Assembly (NCBI GenBank): GCA_033557835.1
Contig: JAWQRO010000163.1
Location: 1-51,607, forward strand
DNA from: Helochares maculicollis
Taxonomy: Eukaryota; Arthropoda; Insecta; Coleoptera; Hydrophilidae
Length of the DNA: 51,607 bases
Direction: 5' to 3'
Below the pieces are notes generated by a model. That model was given only the letters and a program-made list of their open reading frames with translations, was not told the DNA's origin and searched no databases. The first letter of the stretch is position 1. Each line of letters starts with the position of its first letter. Positions 1 to 13,655 of this stretch are shown piece after piece. The translations under genes and the position numbers were made by a program.

Positions 1-28
1 TCAGAGCAATTGTCAAAAATATCTACCG

Positions 29-29
<1 letters not shown>

Positions 30-79
<50 letters not shown>
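30..79. repeat. (AT)n microsatellite
   Basis: An uninterrupted run of AT dinucleotides about 50 bases long lies immediately before a mariner transposase relic. Confidence 0.97.
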
Positions 80-83
<4 letters not shown>

Positions 84-445
84 CAGCAACTGACTAGAAT
101 CAAGCAGAGGATCGACGAGAAGCATCTAGAATTGGCCATTAGAATGAGTGTTGTGTTCCATCACGACAACGCAAGGCCTTTAACGACCTTTAACTCCGCG
201 CCAGAACCTTTGAAAGCTTGGATGGGGAGATGTATCGCACCCGCCGTTTAGTCCAGACGTGGCACCAAGGCATCATAGCCTTTTCAAACTTTTGCCAATT
301 TTTCGAGGTGGCAAAAAGAAAGGGAGCCTTGTAAAATTAAGCTGGTAAAGTTTTTACCAATAGGGATGAGGATTTCTTCATTGGCGAAATGATGTTACAT
401 AAAAGCAACAGTGAACGAATCGCTGGCATTTCAATATACCGGATA
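80..445 (+). pseudogene. decayed mariner transposase, C-terminal half
   Basis: Reading the + strand with frame changes gives the second half of a mariner-family (IS630/Tc1/mariner, DDD-type) transposase. A QQLTRIKQRIDEKH-like helix comes first, followed by VVFHHDNARPL, which matches the family's F-H-x-D-N-A-R-P-H block holding the second catalytic aspartate. A frame-shifted remnant of the S-P-D-L-A-P block follows near position 250. The tail block NRDEDFF is near 360. Stops and frameshifts interrupt it and the N-terminal half is absent; the left side is cut at the AT microsatellite. It cannot make active transposase. The identification rests on block order and the aspartate motif, with no database comparison. 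Confidence 0.75.
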
Positions 446-449
446 AAAT

Positions 450-3400
450 ACTCACAAGCAATATTGTGATTGCACGCGAATGCAGTCACCTATTTGAGGT
501 TGAGTTCACTTGACTTAAATTTAATAAACACAGAGTAAACATTTTACATCTACTAGCGACACGTACACCTGAAGAACTGTTGATGAGTCATAATATTCAG
601 TTTAGAAAACAAAGTGATACGAGTTAGCCACTTTAGGAAACTGGAGATTTTTAATGGCAAAAGAGGTTTTTATGAGGTATCAATGTCCTAAAACCAATTC
701 ATAGTATTCAAGAGCATATTAATTCTTAATGTCTATTTTTGATTTGTTTAATTTCATGATTAATTATGGTCGACAATGAATAGAGGTCTGACAATAATGG
801 ACCAGTTTTAACAGGCCATTTCGGGTAGAAAAAATATAGATAAATGTGTCGGCAGTTGCTATATGGACAAAACAAAATGGCGTAAATTTGATCAAGATAC
901 AAATTCGAACTTTGATAATTTCATCGTCGAAATAAGATAAAAAACGCTGAGAAATTTCACATACATAGAATTAAGCACAATTCATTGATGATTGACTATT
1001 TGGAAGCTGAGCGCATTTAAGCAGGTAGCGTAAGGGATGGAAATGATTTGTTGGCTAGTTTTGGTAAGAAATTAAGACATCCTAGCTGTCGTCAAGATGT
1101 TTTGGATATGTATATATGAACTATATTTTATTTGGTTTACATCTCATAATTACAGAATGCTTCTAAATTGCAGCAGTAATATTTGCGTTCAAGTACAATT
1201 GCAGGCAGCGAAGCCGACTTATGAACGTCAAAGTGACAGCTTAAAAAATTATTTATTTGTCGAGCACAGCACCAACAAAGATAAGTAAATAAAGATAATG
1301 CATATTCCGGTTTTCAGGCGCAAACTGCATCAACTGTTCTGTTTGTAATTTGTGGTTTTCAAGAAGCAAAAATCGTTTCAGCACTTCTCTTCATCCACAT
1401 TTAATGTTCATTACCTTTTGATCTACACTACCCTTGCATAATCAGGTTCTACTAAATATCGAGCTAGAATATCTTCCAAATATGGTTAGACACGGGGCCT
1501 TTCTTTTACGTAACGAATTTCATCAGATAATCGGAGGGAATGTACCTACGTTAAAATTAATGAAAGTTCAGGCCAACATGCAAGCGATTCTGAATAAATA
1601 TGTAATGGTTTTTGAGTACAAAGCACACATAAGCGGTTTTTATGTAATGAAAATTAGTGGAGTGCCCGCAGCCGTCATGCTGCGTTGCGTCGCGACGCGC
1701 CGCGTCGCGTCGTCCCGTAGATGAGCCGCCTCGTTTCGCTGGGTCGATATTTCCTTGGTGAATTTTCAGCCCGGGATAGAAGGAAATTGACGCGTCTTCA
1801 AACCGGGGATTGAACCCCCTTTAGCAATGAATCACCGTCCTAGAGTTTGATTTCCTCCACACACTGAGATTGCTGGGTAGTGATTTTTAATGTTTGCTCG
1901 CACAATCTTCCTTAAGTATCAAGATCAAGATTTATCGTCAACTTTTTTCAGCGTTGACTAATCATGTTGAATTTTGATTGACAGACATCTTTTGTAATGT
2001 GAAATATTTACTTGTAAAAGAGATTATCATATTAATGGTCGTCGATTCAATTTTTGATAGTCAGATTTTTCTATCGCTAATTAGATTATTGAGTTTTTAG
2101 AGCCAGCTCGATCGTTGTCGGATCGTATTCTACTGCTTGATAGCCAATGAGTCTCTAGTGTTTCGATTAAATGCGCCATTTATATAATATGTCATTATCA
2201 ATTCAGTGCATCATTGTCAAATGACATTTTGATAGTCAAATAAATTTTCCTTAATTGGTCTGGTGAGGGTTCCGTTCCCAACTAGTGCCACGAATTCTGG
2301 TTGCCAATTGAATATGTGATAGTCAATTGAATTTGCTGTTCGTCAACAAATGTAGATCTAAATAAAATTATAAATGTATAGGAAAATGGGCCTGAAGACC
2401 ATATTCTGGCTAGATTTTTAATGGAATGCAGATCTTAGCAAACGTTCAGTTTTGAATGGAATGTAGGTTTTGAATAGAAGTGCAAAAGTAGTCCGCGTTT
2501 CAGCCGCAGATTACCAACTACAAGATTGTCAATTGCTGTTTGGTACGGTCGCTTTTGGAAACAATGAAGAAAATCGACAATTACGCACCAAAATTATAAG
2601 TAAATAGCTTTTAAACAATGCAGCCGGCCATACACCAATCCACTGAGAACCGAAACAAGCCGGTTCCTATTAAGAAATATCATTTATCATCTCCCGACAT
2701 GGCACGACTGGAGCCGGCATGTTATTCATGACAGATAAGACCGCGAGCAGGACCGGAATGATCCAACTTTTCTGAGGAGATCGTGCTATAAACATAAGAG
2801 GATGTACAGTTGGAAATAAAATCAAGTTCACTGGATTTAATTATGGGCGGCCTGGAAAGTATTCGTCCGCTCTGAATTAATCGGCCATTATACTGAAGAG
2901 GAGTTCGATTAAAAATGTCGGATTATGTATAACACGTTACTCCATAGTTTGCCAATTGACAGACCGAAGTTATTACAAAGGGATTACATTTTTTTACAAT
3001 ATTTAAAAACCAGCATATAAAAAATAAAGCATATTGCGAACATAATTTTTATTTTATTCCTATCCAAATTTAAGTCTATTTACCTGGTCTGTACGAATAT
3101 ACGACTTTGATAACGCTAGATAAATTCTATTATCAACGTTACATAAATATTCCACTGAGATTGTGGATTTTTATAAAACGCCTTGCGCCTTAGCAAGTAT
3201 AATAATAGATGATGCATTTGGGTATTCTGTTTTCGTAAGATTTTTGCGACTTGGCAATTCATCAATTTTGTTTATTTTGGACAGTTCCAAACGCTCTAAA
3301 GCTTTACTGGACAAACTGCCTGTGTATTCTTATTTTTATAAATGATATCTCTAGGTTAGAAGGTGTTTTTAATATAATTGATGGATCCTAAAACAGTGAA

Positions 3401-6400
3401 CAAACAGCTATTGCTCAGAGAAAACAGCCATACTTCTTCAGCTTTAAATTATTTTTTGAATAGTTTGTGCATTATTTTTTATAAATTATCAAGGAATACA
3501 ACAGGAAAATGATGAACCTTGAAAAATCAAAAAAATCCTAATTTTTATTAGGCTCTCATGGACACAATAAGCAATTTCGTAGCTTTTTCCTGCTGTCCTA
3601 CTATGACATAACCGGGGGGTACCGCGACACGACGGAGGCATTATGATGCCGCCTAAATATGCCCTTGCTTTAGTTACGCTGGTTTCTCAATATGACGAAG
3701 CGTACAGTTCCGCTAATTTAAAACTATTAAGGGTATCGAGCATAGGGGTGCGTCCTTCGCGTTCTCTGCGTTTGCGAAGGGGAGACGCCATCAAAAGAGC
3801 GACGCCATCAAATGATACGACTCCATTTTGTGGGGCTCTTTTTACAACCAACGAACTTCAGTTGCATAGAGATCAATGTTTCTAGATGAAATAGCAATCA
3901 TGAAAATTTATGTACCTCGCAACGATCATATTTTCACCCGCCCCAGCAGCTTTTGCTATCTACAAAAAATAGAATATCCGAAAAAAATATTTTGCATGAA
4001 TTTACACGATTTTCCAGATTTTATTACCATTTCGTACAATCTTACGAGTTTAATTTTCGTTATACTGCTTATTTAAGAGTTTAATGGGTTTCTGCAGAGC
4101 TGCTTCGACAATATTTTCTTAGAATTTAATTTTTTCAAGTTAATTTTAGATTAATTGGCTATGTTTTAGATAGGTTTGCATTATTAACGTTCTCTAAATA
4201 AGTCGACTCTCTTTTCAATTTTCTGCCTCCTCTGTTTTCCAGATTTTATTTTATTATTTTCCTGGCTTTCTTAGACATTCTTTATCTAATTCTTAGAAAT
4301 GTTACTGATGTAAAGTAAGTTTTTTCATTATCTTGTATTCAATTAGCTATTTTCCAGTATCATTATTTTCTTGTATTTAGGTTTTCTGAGCCAATTTTTA
4401 TTTCTAACTGTATTCTTCTTTGTGCTCCATTCTCCAATTATATTTAAAACTTTTTTGTGCTATAATTAGTGTAGGTCAACCAAACTTTTTAAGTTTTAAA
4501 GGTTGCACATCTTCTTCAACGTGGTCAGTTATCCACCAGTTTTTATCCATAAGATTTCAAAGTATACTCTCTTCATTTCTAAGATCATTCCTTCATTTTA
4601 TCAATGCTAAGCGCTTTGATTTTTGCTACTTTTAAGTATTTCCATTTTCAACTGTAGCCATTTCTTAAAAGCCTCCGCACGGCTCGATAATATTTTTAAG
4701 ACCTTTTCATTTTTCAGCCTGTTTGCTTTTCAACAGTTTTAGCTTCTCTTCATTCTCAAATCTTTGAAGCCATTTACATTTCTAAACTGCTATAATGTAC
4801 AATTTTTCAGAATTACTTCAATTTTTTGTCACTCCTCACTTTATGGGCAACGATCCCGAAAGGGGTCTTAGTAAAAAATGTTCCTTTCTCGATATTTGTA
4901 AACTTCAATATCGACACTTTGTATTCATTCAATTTGCCTAAGCTGCTCTACAGTATTTGATTTATGCTAAGTTAATTACACTGTTTATTATTTTTAATAT
5001 TAGCATTTCTTTATTACAAAATACGTCTCTGTAAGCATTCTTGTATTAGATAAATTGGCTTTTCTTGAACTTGAGGATCCTTTAATACTTAATCTCTTCA
5101 AGGAAGTCATTTTTGAAATTATTTAATCTGTTCACAGATTTTTAGACATCGTGGCTTCTGTACGACTTTTCTTAATTTTGCTATAATTTGAAGCATTTTT
5201 TAGTTTAGAATGACTTTAAAGCAATTTTCATTCCCTTGTTCAGTCCTTGGTTCCAATTTCATCCTTAGTCTGTCGTCGATTTATGAATTAGTTGATACTT
5301 CTACCCTTTCTCACACTTGTTGCTATAATTTTGTCATTTTCTGTTAGTGTTTTTTTTTCGATTTTTTATGTATCTGTTTTATGACATTGATTTGCAAGAT
5401 TGGTTGCTCTATTAGCGATTTTACTTTCTACTTTTATTTCTAATTTCTACTTATTTCACCTCACGTTAAATTTAAAGTATCCACTTAACAGAAATGTCTA
5501 AGCAAAATAGTTCATCGGAAGTAGTCGAATTATGTTACCTTTACTCTCGATTCTACAGTTTAAAGAATTTACATGTAGCTAAGAAGTTCTACTAAAACAC
5601 CTTTAGTTTTTTAAGCAATTTAAAGTAATCATTGTGTAATTGTTGACATATTTTAGAAATATTAAACATTCTTTGCAGTAAAAATATTGAAAACTGTAGT
5701 CGTTAAGTAATTTTTCGATGAATTTTTAAATTGCTTTATTCGAAATCACTGATCAACGCGATTTACAGAATTCCTTGCTAGTTGTGCTGATCTTTTTCAA
5801 ACTAAGGTCTTAATTCTACAGCATATATTTTCTTACCTAATAAAACTAATTAAGAATGAATCAAAATCATAGTCTAATTACTACATTTAGAACATTAAAA
5901 GCTTAGTAAATAATTGATACGGAAATGTTGAATGGAGACACTCCAGGATTTTTTACATTTTTGCAGTACTCTGAGATAAGCCAAGCTCAACGGTGATTTT
6001 TAACTCAACATTAATGACATGATTATGAGGTTAAAATTGCCTGCATGAAATTTGGAGGAATAATTTAATATTTTCTGCTGCGTTGCAACATTATACTCTA
6101 TTAATACTTAGCGCACCCTACTATGATTCCACGTCAATCCTGATCATTCATACTAGAGTAAATTTCCGACCATTGCAATTTCAACAAATTTAATTTTTTA
6201 ACACAAATTTTAATATTTTGTAGGGCTGGCAATAAAAAATGTATGAACTGCCAAATATCAAGCCAATTTCAAACAATCGACGATTAAACTCAGTTAAGTA
6301 CCAATTTCATTCTAAGTGATCTAATACAATAAATATTAATAAAGGTATGAAAATTTTATTATTGTTGTATTAGTACACAAACAAGCAGGGCTTTCCGGTA

Positions 6401-7565
6401 GACCTAATGCAACACTTTGGCTCACGGAAACTCTAGAAATGAGAAAATTTAAAAATGCCAAAATCTTAAATACTTAAAATGAAGTGCCCAAGATTTAAAA
6501 ATTTAAATCGGTAAGAATTAAAAAATGTAAGTGTCGTCGGTACAAAAACACAGCATGCTCGAGATGACACGGCAAAAATTCGTTTTGTCTCAGATCGCTT
6601 AATGGGAGCGAACAGTTTATGTAGAAATCGCATTAAACATTCTGCCATCCCATTTATTCCAACCCTTATAAAGACAGTGTTGATACAAGGAAATTAAGAT
6701 CAACTCTGCGATTTGCATAAGAAAGCGCATCTTAATTAGCAAAAGGAAGATCGTCGAAGCTGCACTGTAATGAATCGATTTTAATTTCAAATGTCCCGGA
6801 TGGTCATTACAGGCCGAGCACAAGCGCACAACTTTTGATGAACCGTCTTCTCTCAGGTGGTCCCGCCATTGTAAAGGACACGGTGCTGCGATATGTCTCA
6901 ACAATCATTTGTCACTCTGTGTGCTGCGACCACCTGATAACTCGAAAAAATCATTTGTCAAAAATCAATTGTCTACTCCCTGACCGCAAGGGCTTATCGT
7001 AACAACTCTTTAGTCCAAAACTGAGGTTACACACGAAATAATGGGTAGTACCTGTAGTGTGCGTTCTTGCGGCTTGCCCGTTGCGTTGGAGCGAGCTTTT
7101 GTTGGAAGCTCTCGAGATGCCGCGATTTACAAAGCGACGAATAATTATCGCCAGGGGAAGCATTAGTAGAGAGTTCAGGAATGCTAATTTTCGACAAAAA
7201 TTCTTCTTCGACTCATCATAGGAATTGCCCATCGGGAAATCTAGATTTTACCCCTTGGTCTAAATCAGGTACTATACGCTTACGTTGGTCCACTTAGCGG
7301 TTTAAAGCGGTTATATTTTAATATTAGTAGTAGTAGTGGTACTATCCAAAAACTGCACCCGCAGTTATGCACGCAGCACGAAGATTCCCCAAAATTCAAA
7401 ATAGTTTATCTGTATTGTTTCTTCCCTGACATGTTACACAAACGTATTTTTATTGTTTCCGATATTGTAAGTATACATTTATGTAGTAAAATGATTGATA
7501 CAGTGTTATATATTGTCAGTTTTAGTTTTTATTATGTGTGGTAATATGATATATAAAAAGCGACA
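450..7565. other. long AT-rich stretch with no recognisable gene
   Basis: No open frame here is longer than about 96 codons and none shows a recognisable domain, biased codon use or paired splice sites. It holds CG-rich spots near 1675-1722 and 3617-3640, a degenerate periodic stretch around 2030-2350 rich in variants of 'gatagtcaa', and a short tandem pair of 'gacgccatcaaa' near 3786-3810. Some of it is probably old transposon sequence beyond recognition. Confidence 0.5.
1675..1722. repeat. CG-dinucleotide-rich low-complexity box
   Basis: A block of about 45 bases is built from overlapping 'gcgtcgcg' and 'cgacgcg' units. It is nearly self-complementary and stands out sharply from AT-rich flanks. 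Similar material occurs at 11265-11352 and, more briefly, near 3617. Confidence 0.6.
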
Positions 7566-7569
7566 AGAA

Positions 7570-9110
7570 AAAGCATTCCGTTGGAAACTAAAATGGAAGT
7601 GCTCCCAAGATTAAATGCTGTTAAACGTCAGTCTCAAATTCGCGTTACATTGAACTTATAAACTTCAACAGTAAGAACAATTCTTAAGAATAAAGAAAAA
7701 ATAGTGTGACCAGCAACTACAACTACAGCAACCTCTGCTGCAAGAATTATCCGTTCTAGAAATAATATGATGGATGAATGGAAAAACGAACTTTTATGTA
7801 GATCGACGACAAAAATTAAAGCAATATACCATTAAGCCAAGTTATTATACTTGAAAAAGCGATAAGAGTTCTACATCACATTCAGGTTGAAACAGATACC
7901 ACAACTGAAACTTTCGATGCAAGTCAAGAATGATTAACTAGATTTAAGTACTGAAGTCTTAGTACCATACAGATTACAAGAAAAGCAATGACAGCAAAAC
8001 TACTGAATTCCCAGCGACACTAAAAACAATAACTGAGCGAGGAAACTAACTTCACAATTAGTTTTTAATGTTTTTGAAACAAATCTATTTTGGAAGAGAA
8101 TTCAAAAACGAACATTTCTATCCCACGATGAAAAATGTGCGCTAACATTTAAAGCCGCGAAAGATCGACCAATACTTCAACTGGGTAGTAATGCCAAAGA
8201 AGACTTTAAATCAAAACCACTGCTTGTTTTTCATGCCAAAATCCCAACAGTGATGGAAGGAATATATAAATTAGCTTTATCTGTAATTTGAGAGTCCAAC
8301 AAAAAAGCACTCAACGATTTAGTCCGTCTCTTGAACGCTACTGTAAAATCAAAAACTTGACCCAAAAATGCAATTTTTAATGGGTAATGGTGCAAGCCAC
8401 CCAATGTCTTTATCTGAGCTAATAACATGCATTCCAGTCGAAGTGATTTTCTTCTCTCCTAAAACAACTGCCTTAATTCAACCGATGGAGCAAGGTGTTA
8501 TATCTGATTCTAAGGCTGCAGCAAACATTTCGATAGATATTTGAAAAAGAAAACCAGGAGAAGAAAAACAATCAATGAAATTTTTGGAAGATCTACAATA
8601 TCATGGTAGTTATAGAAAAATCTTTCTTGGAATGAAGTAACAGAAAAATATTTGAAGAATGTGAAAGAACATTTGGACACATCTAATCAAAGACGATGAC
8701 TCTAGACATTCTGTTATTGAAATGACCGAAATAGTGAAATTAGCGAAACAAGCAACTTTAGATAAGGTAATTGTGCAAAATCTCAAACAAATATTGCAAG
8801 CAACAGCAGAACGCCTTTATAATGAGAAACTCTAAGAATAAGCCGACCAAGAAGAGCAGAAAAGTGATGAAAATAGCGAGTCAGAAAAAATGCAAAAATA
8901 ACTTTCCACAACATTTCCAAAATCCATTTAAATCGCTATAACGAAAATTAGGCAACAATTTATTGAAATTGATATAGATTTTGATAGAAATCCAAAGGTG
9001 AGACGGCGTGTCATGGATACCTTATCGACAACTTTGCGACAAAGCAAAAAAACTCTTGGTAAAAAGAGCAGAAAATTGGAAATGCAGAAGAATTTGAATG
9101 ATGTCGACCA
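7570..9110 (+). pseudogene. decayed Tigger/pogo-family transposase
   Basis: Most of a pogo-superfamily (Tigger-type, DDE/D, CENP-B-like) transposase can be read in order on the + strand across several frames. An N-terminal helix-turn-helix is near 7570-7690 (blocks KRQSQIRVTLNL and STVRTILKNKEKI). The CENP-B-type second DNA-binding domain is near 7830-8000 (ETFDASQE). The catalytic core starts near 8064 with NVFETNLFWKR, where the family normally has N-V-D-E-T-G-L-F-W-K-R, so the first catalytic aspartate has been replaced by phenylalanine. FKAAKDRP, the LLVFHAK region and TALIQPMEQGV follow near 8150-8510. The C-terminal tail ends in a basic stretch near 9000-9100. More than ten stops and frameshifts make it inactive. 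The end points are approximate because no terminal inverted repeats were identified. Confidence 0.85.
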
Positions 9111-9239
9111 TAAATGGTATGTTACGAAGATGATCTCAGAAATAGGCGACCTGACGTATAGAAGGCAGCTGTTGCTATACAAAATTCATATGATAGAAAG
9201 TACTAAACTTAAATTTCAAGTTTGAAGACGCTACGTTGT

Positions 9240-10222
9240 CTAGTTTTTGTTTGGCAACCATCAGTAGTGAACGCTCTCAATGAGTTTGTGAACATGAAAA
9301 AAATTGGTCATCGTTATGTGATACGACACTTTCATTTGAAAGGTGTAGTCCAGCCAATATCAAAATCGAGCTAAGTTCTGCTATGGGAGAGTCTGCTTCT
9401 TCATTTACAACAGTAAAATATTGTGAGACAGACTTTAAACAAAGCCGTACGAGCTGACAATATGAACATCACAGTGGGAGACCAAATGAGGTGACCACGT
9501 CATAAATGCTAAAAAAATCCACAAAATAGTATTGGATGACCGTCGATTGAATGTGCGCGAGCTAGTAAATATGATAGGCACTTCAAAAAGTGCTGTACAT
9601 CGCATATTGACTAGATATTAGGGCATGAGAAAGCTGTGCGCAAGATGGGTGCCGCGTTTGCTCACAACAATGGAATAAAACAGCGACGTGAGGATATTTC
9701 AATCGAGTGTTTGGTGATGTGTCACAGCAATAAAACCAAGTTTTTGCATCGATGAAACATGGGTGAATCATTTCAAATCTGAGACGAAGTCAAAACAATG
9801 GACTGAAAAAGGAGAATCTACCCCAAAAACAAAGTCGAAGACAATTCCATCTGCAGGCAGTATTTTGCGAACTTATTTCAGCGTTTGAGTTATGAAATCA
9901 AGAAAATATCCGCACTTCAATTGTGTTCAAGTGTTCATTAATCAATTCACAAATACACACAGCCGTTGTCACGGTGGTCAAAATCAAGGAATTAATGTTC
10001 AAATTGCTTCCTCACCAAATTTACCCCTTCGGATTATTTTCTTTTTTCAAACTTGAAAAAATGGCTCGGTGATAAAAGATTAGCCCACAATGAAGATGTG
10101 GAATCTGCGGTTAATTTCTATTTTGAGGCGCTCAACAGTTCTTACTATAAACAGGGTATCAAAACTATTAAAAAATCGCCAGGAAAAGTTTGTCGAGCTA
10201 AAAGAAGACTATGTTGAGAGAT
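9240..10222 (+). pseudogene. decayed mariner transposase, near full span
   Basis: A second, different mariner copy lies directly after the Tigger relic. The N-terminal helix-turn-helix is near 9300-9450 (HFHLKG, then a GESASSF-like block and a frameshifted arginine-rich linker). LDDRRLNVRELVNMIGTSKS is near 9535-9595. The first catalytic block FCIDETWVNHF is near 9740. The third is near 10010-10050, degraded from S-P-D-L-A-P to SPNLPL. The tail runs from 10080 (NEDVE equivalent) to LKEDYVE near 10205-10220. The stretch 9845-9960, where the second catalytic block should be, is badly scrambled. Stops break every frame. Sequence differs from the copies at 80-445 and 50260-51095, so several mariner lineages have been active. 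Confidence 0.85.
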
Positions 10223-10229
10223 AAGAATA

Positions 10230-13200
10230 TTTTTCCCTCATTTTTTGTTTTCTTTGTTAGGTCGGGTACTCTGGGATGATACTTGTAGAATCTCATTGAC
10301 TTTCAAGTATTTATTTGCTATTGAATTATTACAAAACACATATTTAATAAACTAAAGTGTAAAATAGCTGCAGAATTTTTTAAATGTTCTACCCATTATC
10401 CCCTAATGTCATCATTTAATGGAGATGACACCGTTTCACCCTGTTTCGTATAACGCCCAACTTTCATGGAACGTACACCCAGCGTTAAGCGGGGCTTTCT
10501 GTATATATTATGCAAAATTGTCCATATTTAATCGACATTTTACTATTTTTATTGAATTAATTAATAATTAATACGAAAATAAAATTTGTAAAAATCTAAT
10601 AATTTCAATGCGACAATTTTAACAACATATTAATTTGATTCGTCCCTGAAATTCTGTTCGCAACTGTAAACGAGCCTAGATTCGCCTAATACAGATGCCG
10701 ACTAGATTCTAGAGCTTATTAAAACAAAATCTAATACGAGATAAAGGCGGAGACGCATTACGTAATTTGAAATTCAAAATAATTAATTACTTTTAGCCTG
10801 GCATTTTTAATTTACGTGTTCAGCCAGTTGTTTTTTGTTGGTCCGTTAGATTGGCGGTAGTGGAACTGTGGGCGGCGCGTACCCACCAATAAGCTTAAGT
10901 ACAAAGCAATTTGCGATTATCAAAATCAAGAACCCTGCGAAAACTTTCGGTTGGGCTTTCATACAAAGGCAGCCGGCGAAACTCATTGCCAGCTCGATTC
11001 GACAATCCTTTAAATCATGTATACTAAACAATCATTAAGTAATTCCCATTTCCAAGATACTGCAATACCCTACATTATTTATTTTTAATAATAATATGAG
11101 TTTTAGATAGAAAAGTATTCATTCTATAAAATGTATATTTAGGGTGTTTACCCCATACATTTCCTGGACAAATTCATATTTTTTAACCATAGAACATTTT
11201 TGAACGTGGTTTTGCAATTTTCATGGCAGTGTCTTTTTTTCAGAATGTTGGGGCTCTGTATTTCCGCTTTGTCGCGTCTTGTAGTCACGTTTTCCAGACC
11301 GGTTCACTTCAGAACGTTGGCTGCAAGACGCGACAAGACGCGACACGACGCCGCGACTTCTCTTAATCGATATTTTCTCGATCACGTAACAGAATTCTTC
11401 TTAATAGTTTTAGGAAAATGAGTTATTAAAACGGAATACATTAAGATACAAGGCGGGGAATAATTATTAAAGAGAAAAGTCCCTTCTCAAATAATCTTGA
11501 CATGCAATCTACAATATAATATAAAATGTAATTACGAATCTTGGCCAAACAACTCGTTAGGAACGGCCTGAACGCTCTGTTGCTTTGTTTAACTGAACAA
11601 TCTAGGTATATACCTTGATTACCTTTCATATTAATTGTAAATTCTGTACATTAATCATATTATTATTAGATTGTTGCAAAATGTGTTTGCGTTTCTTGCA
11701 GGCTTATACGTCCCTAAGAGCTACCTACGTGCATACTTAACGCTCAACATGGCGTGCTTGACAAAAATTTGCTGCGCATAAAAGTAGGAAAAATATTTCA
11801 ATTTTTGAATCGTTGTGTCAAGTTGCGTTGCACAGGAATGTGTTGCTTCAGACTAAAAATTATTAAATCAAATTTAATGATTTTATTCCATTTCATTCTG
11901 CATTTCTTCGCATTCCTCGTCGAATTCAGTTCAAATCTTAGATCTAGCCTTATCTAACCGTTTATAAATGATTCATATTAATATCGACAAGGAAAATCTC
12001 TTCGAGTACAGGCTCAAACTCCTGTGATAAAGTCAAAACGAGGTTCATAGAAATAGGTTTCAGTTTCCTGATTCAAAAACGCATTTGGGCAATAAGGTGC
12101 CGTAAATTTTATATAAAAATTGCCATATTCAGCTTTTTAACTAAATTTAATTTCTGCAATGAAATCATTCATTTCTCTACTGCGTATTCAGATCTCGTAA
12201 AAATACCGTCAATCCACTCGACCCTTGTCTGCATGAAAATTGATTCGGTATTAATTAGTATGCCTTTGTAATTGCTGTATAAACAAAATTAAGAATTTTA
12301 AGTTGACAATTGATTATTTAAACACAGTACACATTCTGATTGCAATTAATACTACCCACGTTGTCTAAATAACTTTCTACCTCGATTGAAATGGAACTTA
12401 AAGGGTTCAGGACGTAAAACATTTTTCAATATTCAATAACAACCGTAATTCATGTAATCTTCCGTTTGTTTACCTATCGTGCATTTAATTACATGAGGAT
12501 TATTACACACGGTCGTCTACATTCGAGTTCAACAATGGGTATTTTCACGATGCTGTTTATTGTGACCATGAGGGAATAAACCGAACACGGCGACATTCTC
12601 GCGCATTCACCTACTAGTAGTAAAAGAGACCTTTAAATCGTATTAAAAATCTGGAGTGCCTTCATTAATCATTTTGTATCCATAAATGTATAATTGAAAA
12701 AGCTAGCCGAATTATTACTTATGTAGAATGCAGTAAACAAAAGAAGAATTTTGTCTTTCATGCCAATTTAAAACAGAAATTAGACTATATTTCTCAAGAA
12801 ATTTTGTTGACGCAGATATTTTAATAAAACATTTTGGAGTGAAATTTGTCCTCATTTATGAGATTTCATGCAGGATGATTGATATTCCGCAATGGTTTAA
12901 AAATGTGGTTAAATGTTATAGTTATGTGAGTCAGTCATAAGTCACAAACTGCTGTAAAAATATTTAATATTTATAAATCTATTATGGAAGAGCTACACAA
13001 TTAAATGTTGCAAATAATGCCAATAATCTAAAAATATTATTAAATTCTGCTACAAAGTGGCAAATGAAATCTTTGTTTGGATGGCATTTCAGCAATTGTT
13101 ATTATACTAAAAGAGCAGTTAATACACTTTTAAAGTGAAAATCTTCATATTGTTTTCAGAAAGAATCGTCCTGACAAATGATTTTCTAATTCTTACCGTT

Positions 13201-13650
13201 ACAATGAAATTACAATGAAGTAACAAGTCGGTGAAAAATACAGTTTGGTTTCTGCGATTAACTTTGATTCTTCTTGCTTTTTAGGAAAACACGATTTTCC
13301 GTATCATCTGTGGATAGATTTAGTCATTAAAGAGAATTGACGGCAGCCTATACCATATTTATTATTTTTAACGTATATTTTGTGGTGACCTGTTATCGTA
13401 GCTTTTATGTTAAAATTTAAGAAAACCCAAATTACAATGTTTTCTCCGAATTAAATTCATTTTTCAAATTTCAAATACAAAATTGAGTTTCAAATCTAGA
13501 TATAGAGGTTTCATTCAGCAATCTGCCGCAAATATTCTTACCTACAATTGTAGAAATACTCGGCAATATTTTTCATGTTTTAAATGTGCTTCAGTGTGAG
13601 GATCAATTATAAATTTCTAAAATAATCTCAAAATCACGAATCGTAGCATT
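10230..13650. other. AT-rich stretch without a recognisable gene
   Basis: Only short open frames without domain signatures occur. A 61-codon minus-strand frame at 10846-11031 has a hydrophobic middle but no supporting promoter or splice context. The one structured item is the CG-rich inverted repeat at 11268-11352. Confidence 0.5.
11268..11352. repeat. CG-rich inverted repeat and tandem units
   Basis: The 13-mer 'ttgtcgcgtcttg' near 11270 is exactly complementary to 'caagacgcgacaa' near 11324, about 40 bases away. The right arm runs on into further 'gacgcgacacgacg' units. It shares composition with 1675-1722. Confidence 0.65.
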
Positions 13651-13655
13651 AAGCA

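Noticed and set aside
1785..1830. tRNA-like T-arm (ggttcaatcccc) on the minus strand
   Set aside because: The T stem does not pair fully and no cloverleaf or A box could be placed; at most a SINE remnant.
6617..7232. Two minus-strand frames of 93 and 95 codons
   Set aside because: No domain and no conserved motif; unusual codon mix and several competing frames suggest old noncoding sequence.
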